Shown here one piece after another: positions 7,341 to 16,357 of a stretch of DNA of 48,094 bases; position 1 is the stretch's first letter, and every line of letters begins with the position of its first letter. The DNA is taken from assembly GCA_947645675.1 (NCBI GenBank), contig CANSDP010000015.1:1-48094 (forward strand), read 5' to 3'. The position numbers were made by a program, and so were the translations under genes. The notes under the pieces were generated by a model that did no database searches, was not told the origin of the DNA, and was given only the letters and a program-made list of their open reading frames with translations. This DNA comes from an uncultured Bacillota bacterium. GTDB lineage: Bacteria > Bacillota > Clostridia > Oscillospirales > Oscillospiraceae.

Positions 7341-7552
7341 CCGCAGGGCCCAGCCTCCTTTTGAAAGGAGGTGCCCCAGTTCGCAAACTGGGGCGGAGGA
7401 TTGCATTTTGGCGAAGCCAAAATATGCGAAGCAAACAAGGTCTGTACTAATCTTGTTTACTTCGTATGTTTTGCTTCGCAAAACGCAATCCTCAGTCAGC
7501 TTCGCTGACAGCTCCTTTCAAAAGGAGCCAGGCCGCTGCGGAGGGACGGAAA
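7341..7552. repeat. Large nested palindromic repeat (type A, long form)
   Basis: The outer arms are CCTCCTTTTGAAAGGAGG on the left and AGCTCCTTTCAAAAGGAGCC on the right. Inside these lie GGAGGATTGC and GCAATCCTCAGTCAGC. A central imperfect palindrome (about 7402-7477) is built on TTTTGGCGAAGCCAAAA and TTTTGCTTCGCAAAA around a short loop. It has the same architecture as the repeats at 32926-33075 and 36725-36842. The region between rpsO and pnp has no other gene. Confidence 0.75.
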
Positions 7553-7622
7553 CCTTCAAACCCGTATTCAAGTGCTAAAGGGCAGACAAGGCTCCGGGGA
7601 ATCAACAAAAAGGAGAATCGAC

Positions 7623-9773
7623 ATGTCAACGATTATCAAGCACAAGCAGTTCCCCAAGTTCAAGAGCTGGACCATGGACCTGTGCGGGCGGCCCCTCACC
7701 ATCGAGGTGGGCAAGGTGGCCGAGCTGGCTTCCGCCTCCGCTCTGGTGAAGTACGGCGAGACCACCGTGATGGTGGCCGCCACCGTCTCTCCCCGTCCCC
7801 GGGACGGTATTGACTTCTTCCCCCTGTCTGTGGAGTTCGAAGAGAAGCTCTACGCCGTGGGCCGCATCCCCGGCTCCTTCATGCGCCGCGAGGGCCGGCC
7901 CTCCCTGCCCGCCGTGCTGGCCAGCCGCCTCATTGACCGGCCCATGCGCCCCCTGTTCCCCTACGACTTCCGCAACGACGTGTGCATCCAGTGCACCGTC
8001 ATGAGCGTGGACTACGACTGCTCACCCGAGGTGGCCGCCATGATCGGCGCCTCCGCTTGCGTGAGCTATAGCGAAATTCCCTTCGCCGGCCCCATTGGCT
8101 GCCTGGAGGTGGGCTTCTGCGACGGGCAGATCGTCCTCAATCCCAACCAGGCCCAGCGCAAGACCTCCCGCATGGACGTGACCGTGGCCGCCACCCGGGA
8201 GAAGGTGGTCATGATCGAGGCGGGTGCCGACGAGATTCCCGACGAGATCATGTACGCCGGTATCGTCAAGGCCCATGAGGAGATCAAGAAGCAGATCGAC
8301 TTCATCGACCAGATTGTCAAGGAGATCGGCAAGCCCAAGATGGAGTATGACCACGCCCAGTTCAACCAGGAGCTCTTCGACGACATCGTGGCCAACTTCA
8401 TGGACGAGGCCAAGGCCGCCATGGACACCGACGACAAGACCGTCCGGGAGCAGCGCTGGAACGAGATGATCGACCACTGGCATGAGAAGTATCTGGAGGA
8501 ATATCCCGATATGGACCAGTACCTGGAGGAGTTCACCTATAAGTTCCAGAAGAAGATTGTCAAGGCCTGGCTGCTGGAGGGCCACCGGGTGGACGGACGG
8601 GCTCAGAACGAGATCCGTCCTCTGGCCGCCGAGGTGGGGGTGCTGCCCCGGGTCCACGGCTCCGGCCTGTTCACCCGGGGGCAGACTCAGGTGCTCTCCG
8701 TCTGCACCCTGAATACCCTGGCCGCCGCTCAGAAGCTGGACACCATCTGGGAGGAGACCGAGAAGCGGTATCTGCACCACTACAACTTCCCCCCCTACTC
8801 CGTGGGTGAGGCCCGGGCCCCCCGGTCCACCAACCGCCGGGAGTACGGCCACGGCTTCCTGGCCGAGCGTGCCCTGGCCCCCGTGCTGCCCTCCGTGGAG
8901 GAGTTCCCCTACGCCATCCGTGTGGTCTCCGAGGTGCTTAGCTCCAACGGCTCCACCTCTCAGGGGTCCATCTGCGGCTCCACCCTGGCCCTCATGGACG
9001 CCGGCGTGCCCATCAAGGCCCCTGTGGCCGGCATCTCCTGCGGCCTGATTCAGGACGACAACGGCGGCTTCACCACCTTCATCGACATCCAGGGCGTGGA
9101 GGATTTCCACGGCGAGATGGACTTTAAGGTGGCGGGCACCAAAGCCGGCATCACCGCCATCCAGATGGATCTGAAGAACGACGGCCTGACCCATGAAATT
9201 ATCAAAGAGGCCCTGGACATCACCCGGGACGCCCGGTTCGCCATCCTGGACGAGGTGATGCTGCCCTGCATCGCCGCTCCCCGCCCCGAGGTGTGCAAGT
9301 GGGCCCCCAAGATGATCTCCATGAAGATCGACCCCGACAAGATCCGTGAGGTCATCGGCAAGGGTGGCTCCGTCATCCAGAAGATCACCGCCGAGTCCGG
9401 CGCCCAAATCGACATCGAGGACGACGGCACCATCCACATCGCCTCCCCCGACGCCGCCTCCTGCGACGCCGCCAAGAAGATGATCGAGACCATCGTGTTC
9501 GTCCCCCAGGTGGGCGAGCTGTACTACGGCAAGGTGGTGCGCGTCCTCCAGTTCGGCGCATTTGTGGAGCTGGCCCCGGGCAAGGACGGTATGGTCCACA
9601 TCTCCAAGCTGGCCGAGCACCGGGTGGAGAAGGTGGAGGACGTGGTCAACATCGGCGATATGATCTGGGTGAAGGTCACCGAGATCGACGAGAAGGGCCG
9701 GGTCAACCTGTCCTATAAGGACGCCCTCCGGGAGATCAAGGCCAAGAAAGAGGCCGGTCTGCCCATCAAATAA
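7623..9773 (+). CDS. pnp: Polyribonucleotide nucleotidyltransferase (PNPase)
   Basis: PNPase is a phosphorolytic 3'-5' exoribonuclease of the RNA decay machinery. The 716-residue product has two RNase PH cores ([20 protein letters not shown] near the start; [20 protein letters not shown] in the second). FTRGQTQ and [12 protein letters not shown] follow, then a KH domain ([20 protein letters not shown]) and a C-terminal S1 domain ([21 protein letters not shown]). Start ATG 7623 is seven bases after AGGAG. The in-frame TTG/ATG-like extension to 7572 has no ribosome site. Length is typical of the family. A hairpin terminator follows. Confidence 0.97.
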   Translation: MSTIIKHKQFPKFKSWTMDLCGRPLTIEVGKVAELASASALVKYGETTVMVAATVSPRPRDGIDFFPLSVEFEEKLYAVGRIPGSFMRREGRPSLPAVLASRLIDRPMRPLFPYDFRNDVCIQCTVMSVDYDCSPEVAAMIGASACVSYSEIPFAGPIGCLEVGFCDGQIVLNPNQAQRKTSRMDVTVAATREKVVMIEAGADEIPDEIMYAGIVKAHEEIKKQIDFIDQIVKEIGKPKMEYDHAQFNQELFDDIVANFMDEAKAAMDTDDKTVREQRWNEMIDHWHEKYLEEYPDMDQYLEEFTYKFQKKIVKAWLLEGHRVDGRAQNEIRPLAAEVGVLPRVHGSGLFTRGQTQVLSVCTLNTLAAAQKLDTIWEETEKRYLHHYNFPPYSVGEARAPRSTNRREYGHGFLAERALAPVLPSVEEFPYAIRVVSEVLSSNGSTSQGSICGSTLALMDAGVPIKAPVAGISCGLIQDDNGGFTTFIDIQGVEDFHGEMDFKVAGTKAGITAIQMDLKNDGLTHEIIKEALDITRDARFAILDEVMLPCIAAPRPEVCKWAPKMISMKIDPDKIREVIGKGGSVIQKITAESGAQIDIEDDGTIHIASPDAASCDAAKKMIETIVFVPQVGELYYGKVVRVLQFGAFVELAPGKDGMVHISKLAEHRVEKVEDVVNIGDMIWVKVTEIDEKGRVNLSYKDALREIKAKKEAGLPIK

Positions 9774-9777
9774 GCGG

Positions 9778-9807
9778 AAAAGCGGGACGGTGCGCCGTCC
9801 CGCTTTT
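9778..9807 (+). terminator. pnp terminator
   Basis: A 13-bp perfect stem (9778-9790 with 9795-9807) around TGCG, ending in TTTT, four bases after the pnp stop. Confidence 0.85.
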
Positions 9808-9822
9808 GCATAGGAAAAAGCA

Positions 9823-9850
9823 AGTGCCCGGAGCTTACGCTCCGGGCACT
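9823..9850 (-). terminator. Thiolase gene terminator
   Basis: A perfect 12-bp stem, AGTGCCCGGAGC with GCTCCGGGCACT, is followed on the minus strand by a TTGCTTTTTCC tail. It ends the leftward thiolase transcript, back to back with the pnp terminator. Confidence 0.85.
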
Positions 9851-9870
9851 GTTGATGAATGGGGAATGGC

Positions 9871-11127
9871 TCAGCACTTCTCAAAGATGGTGGCAACGCC
9901 CATGCCGCCGCCGATGCACAGGGTAGCCAGGCCCTTCTTGGCGCCGTCCCGCTTCTGCATCTCATGGAGCAGGGTGACAATGATCCGCGCGCCGGAAGCA
10001 CCCACGGGGTGGCCCAGGGCGATGGCGCCGCCGTTGACGTTGACCTTGCTCATGTCAAAGTTCAGCTCACGGGCCACGGCGATGGACTGAGCGGCAAAGG
10101 CCTCGTTGGCCTCCACCAGGTCCATGTCCTCAATCTTCAGTCCGGCCTTCTCCATGGCCTGACGGGAGGCGGGAACGGGGCCAACGCCCATGATCTTGGG
10201 GTCCACGCCGCCCTGGCCCCAGCTGACCAGCTTGGCCATGGGCTTCAGGCCGTACTTCTCAACAGCCTCCTTGGAGGCCAGGACGATGGCGGCGGCGCCG
10301 TCGTTGATGCCGGAGGCCTGGCCGGCGGTGACCCGCTGGACATGCTTCTTGGCGTCAGCCTCATGCACGCCGGTGAGCTCGAAGGTGTGGACAATCTCGT
10401 CCTCCACGCCCTCGGGGCCGCAGGGGAACGCGCCGCGCAGCTTGGCCAGCTTATCCAGGGGGGACAGGCGGGGGAACTCGTCCTTCTTGAACTCCACCAT
10501 TTCCTTCTTAACCTTGATGGTTACGGGAACGATCTCGTCGTCAAACTTGCCGGCGGCGATGGCGTCGGCGGCCTTCTTCTGGGAGTTGTAGCCGAACTCG
10601 TCCAGCTCCTCGCGGGTGATGCCCCAAACGTCGCAGATGTTCTCGGCGGTGGTGCCCATATGGTAGTTGTTATAGGCGTCCCACAGGCCGTCCTTAATCA
10701 TGGTGTCCACCATCTTGTTGTCACCCATCCGGGCGCCCCAGCGGGCGGCGGGGAGGGCGTAGGGGGCGGCGGACATATTCTCCATGCCGCCGGCCACGAT
10801 GATCTCGGCGTCGCCGCAGGCGATGGTCCGGCCGGCCTCGATGACCGACTTCATGCCGGAGCCGCAGACCATGCCCACAGTGTAGGCGGGGACGGCGGTG
10901 GGGATGCCGGCCTTCAGGCTGGCCTGACGGGCGGGGTTCTGGCCCAGACCGGCGGTAAGGATGCAGCCGAACATGACCTCGTCCACGTTCTCGGGCTTCA
11001 CATTGGCCCGGTTCAGGGCCTCCTTGATGACGACAGCGCCCAGCTCGGCAGCGGGGGTGTCCTTCAGGGACCCTCCGAAGGAACCGATGGCGGTGCGGCA
11101 GCAGTTGACGACATAAACTTCTCTCAT
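9871..11127 (-). CDS. thlA: Acetyl-CoA C-acetyltransferase (thiolase)
   Basis: Thiolase condenses two acetyl-CoA to acetoacetyl-CoA, the first step of clostridial butyrate-type metabolism, or runs in reverse. The nucleophile Cys is in MVCGSGMK (C88). The NEAFAAQS motif, the base histidine in [14 protein letters not shown] (about H373) and the second Cys in LCIGGGMG (about C404) are all present. At 418 residues it is about 25 longer than usual, because of an insert at about 235-265 between KLAKLRGAF and [14 protein letters not shown] lies ten bases before the ATG. It is a single-gene unit between its own promoter and terminator. Confidence 0.95.
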   Translation of the reverse strand: MREVYVVNCCRTAIGSFGGSLKDTPAAELGAVVIKEALNRANVKPENVDEVMFGCILTAGLGQNPARQASLKAGIPTAVPAYTVGMVCGSGMKSVIEAGRTIACGDAEIIVAGGMENMSAAPYALPAARWGARMGDNKMVDTMIKDGLWDAYNNYHMGTTAENICDVWGITREELDEFGYNSQKKAADAIAAGKFDDEIVPVTIKVKKEMVEFKKDEFPRLSPLDKLAKLRGAFPCGPEGVEDEIVHTFELTGVHEADAKKHVQRVTAGQASGINDGAAAIVLASKEAVEKYGLKPMAKLVSWGQGGVDPKIMGVGPVPASRQAMEKAGLKIEDMDLVEANEAFAAQSIAVARELNFDMSKVNVNGGAIALGHPVGASGARIIVTLLHEMQKRDGAKKGLATLCIGGGMGVATIFEKC

Positions 11128-11198
11128 GGTGGTGTTACCTCCTGAAATTTGATAGGGCGACCAAGTCGGTTCGCCCGGGATAACCGCTCTTGCCTTTC

Positions 11199-11227
11199 AT
11201 TATACCGGAGAGCTATCTAAAAAGCAA
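11199..11227 (-). promoter_or_regulatory. Thiolase gene promoter
   Basis: On the minus strand TTGCTT (11222-11227), 17 bases, then a perfect TATAAT (11199-11204). An imperfect GGGCGA/TCGCCC hairpin sits in the 5' leader, at about 11157-11176. Confidence 0.75.
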
Positions 11228-11256
11228 TAAAATTTTCTGGCATTTTTGAGCGAAAG

Positions 11257-11443
11257 AAAAGCCCCCTTGTAAAGGGGGCTTCAGCCTGTCGGTAAAGCAG
11301 CTTCCAGCAGAAAAACTGCCGCAAAAAAGTTGCTGTGCACAACAGGTACTTGGAAATGAAGCTGCTTTTCGGAACGGTTCCGCTATACCAAAACGACTTT
11401 TTCTACAGCCTGGCCGCGGAGCCCTTCGGCTCCGCGGTTTTTT
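11257..11443 (+). repeat. Dispersed repeat, copy 2 (core inverted relative to copy 1)
   Basis: The left hairpin, AAGCCCCCTT/AAGGGGGCTT (11259-11281), has the same loop and strand as copy 1. The core follows at about 11282-11412, bounded by CAGCCTGTCGGTAAAG and, in reverse, CAGGCTGTAGAAAAAG. It ends with CCGCGGAGCCCTTC extended to a perfect 10-bp hairpin and TTTTTT (11414-11443). On the minus strand the left hairpin plus its TTTTCTTT tail could terminate lepB. Confidence 0.7.
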
Positions 11444-12047
11444 AAATCGCGCCGAAGCGCTCCATGGGCCACAGGGCCAGCACGGCCTTGCCCAGGATAT
11501 AGTCGGTGTCGATAACGCCCAGGCGGTCGTCCCGGCTGTCGGTGGAGTGGTTGCGGTTGTCGCCCATCACGAAGATGGAGCCCTCCGGGACCTCCCAGTG
11601 GGTGTTCTGCATATCGGCGGAGTAGGGCAGATACATCTCCTCCGGGATATAGGGCTCATCCAGGGGCTTGCCGTCCACATAGACGGTCCCGGTGAAGTAG
11701 TCGATATCCACCGTCTGCCCCCCGGTGGCGATGACCCGCTTGACGATGGCGTGGGGCTCGGTCCAGCCGGGCAGGAGCGCCGAGGTCTTGTTCAGCACCA
11801 CCACGTCACCCCGCTGGGGGGTGTAGCCCAGTGACCAGATCAGCAGGATCTCCCCGTGCTGGAGGGTGTTGTCCATGGACTCGCCGTCCACCCGGGTGAG
11901 CCGGGCGGCGCAGTTGAACAGCACCACCGCCACAATGACGCAGCCCAGAAACAGCTGGAGCCATTCAAACAGGTCGGTCCCTGGCCGGCGCGGGGCCTGC
12001 TCCTCCGCCTCCTCCTCGGACTGGGGCACTTCGTTGTATTCATCCAT
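11442..12047 (-). CDS. lepB: Signal peptidase I
   Basis: Type I signal peptidase removes signal peptides at the outer face of the membrane. The 201-residue product has a charged cytoplasmic N-terminus and one membrane anchor (about residues 29-47). The catalytic Ser is in RVDGESMDNTL (S57) and the Lys in HAIVKRVIATGG (K103). The box GDNRNHSTDSRD is also present. ATG 12047 is chosen because AAGAGGA lies about eight bases upstream; the open frame continues to 12110 without a ribosome site. Gram-positive-type size. It has its own promoter just after the yhaN-like gene. Confidence 0.95.
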   Translation of the reverse strand: MDEYNEVPQSEEEAEEQAPRRPGTDLFEWLQLFLGCVIVAVVLFNCAARLTRVDGESMDNTLQHGEILLIWSLGYTPQRGDVVVLNKTSALLPGWTEPHAIVKRVIATGGQTVDIDYFTGTVYVDGKPLDEPYIPEEMYLPYSADMQNTHWEVPEGSIFVMGDNRNHSTDSRDDRLGVIDTDYILGKAVLALWPMERFGAI

Positions 12048-12081
12048 CAGAGATTCCTCTTTTCCTAGTGTCGTGAGGGGT

Positions 12082-12110
12082 ATTATACCCGCTTTCCCGG
12101 GAAATTGCAA
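12082..12110 (-). promoter_or_regulatory. lepB promoter
   Basis: TTGCAA (12105-12110), 17 bases, then perfect TATAAT (12082-12087) on the minus strand. It lies immediately downstream of the yhaN-like stop codon. Confidence 0.8.
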
Positions 12111-12113
12111 CCC

Positions 12114-14366
12114 TTACAGCTCCACCCTCGTCACGCCGGGGCCGTCGCCTAAAACCTCGCTCTCCCGCTTCTGGCAGGTGAACAAAAGCAGCTGCTGTTC
12201 CCCGGACAGCTCCCGCAGAAGCTTTAGGGCATATTCCAGGCGGGTGTCGTCAAAGGCGGTCAGGGCGTCGTCCATCAGGATGGGGGGCCTCTCCGGCAGG
12301 CAGAGCCGGCACACCGCCAGCCGGACGGCCAGATACAGCTGGTCCGCCGTCCCCTGGGACAGGTAGAGGGCGCTGCGGGGCAAAAGGCTGTCTCCCGTCT
12401 GCACAAAGCCCTCCAGCTCCCGGGTGAAGGTCACCGCGGAGTACTTCCCTCCGGTGAGCCGGGCCATATACTCCCCGGTCAGCCGGTTCAGCTCCGGGGA
12501 GAAGCGCTCCTGAAGCTGGGTGTTGGCCTGGTTCAGGCCCTCGGCCGCCAGGGCAATGGCCTCCAGCTCCAGCCGCTTTTGGGCCAGAGTGTTTTCCAGC
12601 TCCTCCCGCTGGGCGGCCAGGGCCGCCGGGTCCCCCATGGTCTGAAGGCTCCCCTGGGCCTGGTTCAGCTGCGCGCTGATCTGCTCCAGGCGGCTGGCCG
12701 TCTGGGCCAGAGCCTGGGCGGTCTCCTCCGGACTGCGGTCCGGGGCGGGGGGCTGGGGAGCCTCCTCGCCCCCCTTAGCACCCTGGGCCTCCAGATCCTC
12801 CAGCCGGCGGCGGCGCTCCTCCAGCCGCTCCCGGGCCAGGGACATGTCGTGGTCCAGCCCCAGGGCCCGGCTCAGGGCGGCGGAACAGCCGAACATGTCC
12901 GTCACCTCCGGGGCAAAGCCGTGGGCGAACTCCAGCAGGCCGGACCTTGTGGCGTCCCGCTTCTCCTGCCGTTCGGCCACGGCGTTTTGAATGACCTCCA
13001 CCTCATGGGCGGTTTTTTCCGCCTTCTGGCACCGCTCCTGATAGCTCTGGGCCAGGGCGGTGAGCTCCTCGGCGGTCTGGACGCCGTAGGGCTCCAGCAA
13101 ACCCCGGGCCAGCGCCCTCTGCCTCCGCTTTCGGAAAAAGGACCATAAGCAGGTCGCCAGCGCCATGACCGCCACCCCCGCCAGCGTCCCCAGAAGGACG
13201 GAGTCAGAGGCGGGCCGGGCCCCAAACAACCGGGCCAGAACTCCCCCAGCGGTTACGGCGGCCAAGCTTATCACAAACCTTCGGGCAAGCTTTCCCGTCC
13301 GCTCAATCTCCTGCTTCGCGGCCCGGCAGGCGCTGTCGACCTCTCCCGCCCTGCTCACCGCCTGGTCGCCGGTCAGCTCGGGGAAGAGATCGTCCCGGGC
13401 GGCCCCGGCGTCCTGAGCGGAGCGCGCCTCCGCCTCGGCCAGGGCGGCGGAGGCCTGCTTGATCTCCTCCTCCAGCACCTTTAAATACTGTAATTCTCCC
13501 TGGGCCTCCTTCAGCGCCTCCCGGTCGGGGACGGCTCCCAGGCGTTTCTGTTCCCCCTCCAGCCGGATGACCTGGGCCTGGGCCAGCTGATACTCCCGCT
13601 CCGCCTGGGCGTAGCGGCGGTCCAGCTTGCTCTGGGACAGCTGGCGGTGGGTCTCCGCCTCCTGGGCCAGGAAGTCCCGGGCCCGCTCCAGAGCGGCCCG
13701 CTCCGCCTCCAGCCGGGAGACCTGAACGGCCACCCCCTCCAGCTGGGACAGAGCGCTCTTAATCTGGGCCAGCTCCCCCTCCAGCTTGGGGATCTCACCC
13801 ACGCTCTTGTTCACCTGACGGCGGTTTTTCCAGTCTCTCAGCCGCCCCATGGCCTGGGAAAAGGACACGTCCTCCTCTCCCGAGGAGACCAGGGCGGCAA
13901 TGCGCCGCTCCAGCTCCGGAGCGGTGGTGAGGGGGCCGCTTCCGCTGCCCAGAAAGGCGGAGCGGCTGAACACCTCAGCTCCCACGCCGGTGAGCAGCTC
14001 GCCGCAGTTGGCGGCGGTGAGGCCGGGGACAGGCTCCTCGGTCCCGGTGTAGACGGCGGAGAAGGCCCCGAAGGGGGTATTCCCCCGGGGGCCCCGGCGG
14101 ATAGTGATGTCCCGGCCCTCCAGCTCCAGCACCAGCTCCCCCTCCATCCGGGCTCCGGACCAGGGCTGATAGCGGTTCTTGTCCGCCAGATATCCCTTCT
14201 TGTCCCGGTCCCGGGTGTCAATGCCGTACAGCATGGCCCGCCAGAAGGCGGCCCAGGTGGACTTGCCCCCCTCGTTGGGGGCGTGGATGAGGGTGAGTCC
14301 CGGCCCCGGCGTCAGCTTGGCGTTTTTCAGCCCGCCGAAGGTGGCCGTCATGGATTTGATCTTCAT
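12114..14366 (-). CDS. SbcC/YhaN-like SMC-type ATPase
   Basis: This protein of about 750 residues has the SMC/Rad50 layout. The N-terminal half-site begins MKIKSMTATFGGLKNAKLTP with Walker A APNEGGKSTWA. Long Ala/Glu/Arg-rich coiled coils cover about 190-620. They are interrupted near residues 360-390 by a hydrophobic stretch (RFVISLAAVTAGGVLARLFG, then VLLGTLAGVAVMALATCLW). The C-terminal half has signature YLSQGTADQLYLAVRLA and Walker B PPILMDDALTAFD. The membrane-like segment is typical of YhaN rather than SbcC. Its ATG overlaps the upstream nuclease stop (ATGA), so it is the ATPase partner of that nuclease in DNA end processing. Confidence 0.85.
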   Translation of the reverse strand: MKIKSMTATFGGLKNAKLTPGPGLTLIHAPNEGGKSTWAAFWRAMLYGIDTRDRDKKGYLADKNRYQPWSGARMEGELVLELEGRDITIRRGPRGNTPFGAFSAVYTGTEEPVPGLTAANCGELLTGVGAEVFSRSAFLGSGSGPLTTAPELERRIAALVSSGEEDVSFSQAMGRLRDWKNRRQVNKSVGEIPKLEGELAQIKSALSQLEGVAVQVSRLEAERAALERARDFLAQEAETHRQLSQSKLDRRYAQAEREYQLAQAQVIRLEGEQKRLGAVPDREALKEAQGELQYLKVLEEEIKQASAALAEAEARSAQDAGAARDDLFPELTGDQAVSRAGEVDSACRAAKQEIERTGKLARRFVISLAAVTAGGVLARLFGARPASDSVLLGTLAGVAVMALATCLWSFFRKRRQRALARGLLEPYGVQTAEELTALAQSYQERCQKAEKTAHEVEVIQNAVAERQEKRDATRSGLLEFAHGFAPEVTDMFGCSAALSRALGLDHDMSLARERLEERRRRLEDLEAQGAKGGEEAPQPPAPDRSPEETAQALAQTASRLEQISAQLNQAQGSLQTMGDPAALAAQREELENTLAQKRLELEAIALAAEGLNQANTQLQERFSPELNRLTGEYMARLTGGKYSAVTFTRELEGFVQTGDSLLPRSALYLSQGTADQLYLAVRLAVCRLCLPERPPILMDDALTAFDDTRLEYALKLLRELSGEQQLLLFTCQKRESEVLGDGPGVTRVEL

Positions 14367-15436
14367 ATCCCTTCCCCTCCCTCCAGGGCGGCCAGCCCAT
14401 ACCGGGCGGCCAGCTGCAAGGCCTGGTTGTCCGGCTCCGCCTGACATTTTTCCCACATGGTCCGGAGGAACAGCCCCGTCAGGGTGTCCTCCTCCCGCCG
14501 GGCCCACAGGTCCCGGGGCAGGCGGGTGCGGTCCACAAGGGTCAGGCCATAGAACTCGGGGGCCAGGGTCTGCTCCAGGTTGACCAGGTCGGGGGCCGGA
14601 CCCTCGCCGGTGAGGATCAGCCGGCAGATAAGATCGCTGGTCCGGCCGGGCAAGGCCTCCAAAATGGCGGCCAGCGGCCCCGCGGGCCCGGTGATATCGG
14701 CGGTGATGATCTCATATCGCCGCTTGGCCAGGGAGACAAACTGGCTCTTCACCCGGCCGGGCTCGGCCTCCACGTAGAGCACGCCCTTGTCCCCCAGCTC
14801 GTCAAAACCCCGCCCTTCGGGACAGCCGGGATAGGCCCAGAAGGTGTTTCCCTCCCGGTTCAGGCCGCTGCCCTGGTGGATATGGCCCAGGGCCAGATAG
14901 TCCAGCCCGCTGGCGGCGATCTCGGCGGGGGAGATCGGACCGTAGCCGTTTCGCTCCCCCACACAGCCGTGGAGAACGGCCAGATGGAGCTTTCCGTCGC
15001 CGGGGACCGTCAGCCCCTCCAGGGGGCTGGTCTCCTGGTGGGTGTCGGTAAAGGCACGGCCCCAGAGGGTACAGCCGGGCAGGTCCACCCGCTCCAGGCC
15101 GCGGGAGCGGAAGATATGTACGTTGTCCGGCCAATCCAGGGCGGTCCAGATGGAGCGGCTGGTATAGGGGTCGTGGTTGCCCGGGGCAATGAACACCGGG
15201 CAGGGGATGGAGGCCAGGGCCTTGCTCAGGGCCCGGGCCGTCTCGGGAAAGACCCGCTCCGAATCCAGAAGGTCCCCCGCCAGCAGCACCAGGTCGGCTT
15301 CCTTCTTCCGGGCCAGCCCGGCCAGCCGCTCCAGCAGCTCCCGCTGCTCCCCCCGCCGCTGGGCCGCCCGCTTGGGCGTCAGGCCGGAGAACGGGCTGTC
15401 CAAATGGAAGTCAGCCCCGTGGATGATTTTCAGCAT
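14363..15436 (-). CDS. SbcD/YhaO-like metallophosphoesterase (DNA nuclease)
   Basis: This is the 357-residue nuclease subunit of an SbcCD/YhaNO-type complex. The two-metal calcineurin-like motifs are in order: GADFHLD (residues 8-14), LLAGDLLD, APGNHDPY, VLHGCVG and LGHIHQG. A C-terminal capping region follows. Its stop overlaps the ATPase start by four bases, and it starts nine bases after the ymdB stop, so the three genes are one operon. YhaO and SbcD cannot be separated firmly by eye; the partner's membrane segment favours YhaO. Confidence 0.88.
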   Translation of the reverse strand: MLKIIHGADFHLDSPFSGLTPKRAAQRRGEQRELLERLAGLARKKEADLVLLAGDLLDSERVFPETARALSKALASIPCPVFIAPGNHDPYTSRSIWTALDWPDNVHIFRSRGLERVDLPGCTLWGRAFTDTHQETSPLEGLTVPGDGKLHLAVLHGCVGERNGYGPISPAEIAASGLDYLALGHIHQGSGLNREGNTFWAYPGCPEGRGFDELGDKGVLYVEAEPGRVKSQFVSLAKRRYEIITADITGPAGPLAAILEALPGRTSDLICRLILTGEGPAPDLVNLEQTLAPEFYGLTLVDRTRLPRDLWARREEDTLTGLFLRTMWEKCQAEPDNQALQLAARYGLAALEGGEGI

Positions 15437-15445
15437 AGTATTCCC

Positions 15446-16222
15446 TCACTCGATAATATCCGTCCGCGTCACATCGACGCATTTCTTTTTCTCCGTGTCA
15501 ATGGCAAACAGGCATCCGTTGAGCTTGCAGTTCCCCTCGGCCTCCTCATACCGCCGGGGGAGCCCGCCCAAAAACAGGTTCAGGGAGTTCTCCGGCTTGA
15601 TACCCAGCACCGAGCGGGCCGGACCGGTCATCCCCAGGTCTGTGACGAAGCCGGTGCCCTGGGGCAGGACCTGGCAGTCCGCCGTGGGCACATGGGTGTG
15701 GGTGCCCCAAACCGCCGCCGCCCGGCCGTCCAGATGCCAGCCCATGGCCCCCTTCTCGCTGGTGGCCTCGGCGTGGAAGTCCACCAGGGCCAGGTCATAC
15801 CGCTCCCGGCTGAGCAGGAAGTTGGCCGCCTTGAAGGGGCTGTCCAGGTTGGCGTTCAGGTCCACCCGGCCCATCAGGTTCATCACCAGGATGTCCAGCC
15901 CCTGGCACCGGTACACCCCGGCCCCCCGGCCCGGAACCCGGCCGGCGTAGTTGGCGGGGCGGAGGATGCGCGGCTCCTTGTCCAGAAAAGCCCCGATCTG
16001 GATGCGGTTCCAGGTGTGGTTGCCCAGGGTGATCACGTCCGCCCCGGCCTCCAGAATCCGCCGGGCCTGGGCGGGGGTGATGCCCACCCCGGAGGCGTTC
16101 TCCCCGTTGACCACGCAGAAGTGGACCCCCAGCCGCTCCCGCAGCTCCGGCAGGCGGCGGGACAGAATATCCTGCCCCCCCTCGCCTACCACGTCGCCGA
16201 TGGCTAATACATGTAACAGCAT
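15446..16222 (-). CDS. ymdB: YmdB-family metallophosphoesterase
   Basis: This family (TIGR00282) contains 2',3'-cyclic nucleotide phosphodiesterases linked to biofilm and motility choice in Bacillus. The 258-residue length is typical. Metal and active-site motifs are LAIGDVVGEGG, VVNGENASGVG, LGNHTWN, VDFHAEATSEK and GTHTHVPTAD. The start is ATG 16222, eight bases after AAAGGAGG. The frame runs open far upstream but without ribosome sites. It is first gene of the ymdB-yhaO-yhaN operon, read from its own promoter, and divergent from the T-box operon. Confidence 0.92.
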   Translation of the reverse strand: MLLHVLAIGDVVGEGGQDILSRRLPELRERLGVHFCVVNGENASGVGITPAQARRILEAGADVITLGNHTWNRIQIGAFLDKEPRILRPANYAGRVPGRGAGVYRCQGLDILVMNLMGRVDLNANLDSPFKAANFLLSRERYDLALVDFHAEATSEKGAMGWHLDGRAAAVWGTHTHVPTADCQVLPQGTGFVTDLGMTGPARSVLGIKPENSLNLFLGGLPRRYEEAEGNCKLNGCLFAIDTEKKKCVDVTRTDIIE

Positions 16223-16262
16223 AAAAAGCCCTCCTTTGGGCCAGCTTAAAATTTGACACTTT

Positions 16263-16291
16263 ATTATATCGGATATTTGGAAAAATCGCAA
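16263..16291 (-). promoter_or_regulatory. ymdB operon promoter
   Basis: TTGCGA (16286-16291), 17 bases, then perfect TATAAT (16263-16268) on the minus strand. Confidence 0.75.
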
Positions 16292-16322
16292 CCATTTCCG
16301 GGCAAGGAAATTCCAAAACCCC

Positions 16323-16351
16323 TTGACAACCCGGACAAAACCGGATAAGAT
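16323..16351 (+). promoter_or_regulatory. Promoter of the T-box/ileS operon
   Basis: Perfect TTGACA (16323-16328), exactly 17 bases, then TAAGAT (16346-16351). It lies back to back with the ymdB promoter and about 30 bases before T-box stem I. Confidence 0.8.
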
Positions 16352-16357
16352 ATGGAA

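Noticed and set aside
11414-11443. Perfect hairpin plus TTTTTT read as a plus-strand terminator
   Set aside because: No plus-strand gene lies upstream of it; it sits at the edge of the dispersed repeat and next to the lepB stop. Kept as part of the repeat.
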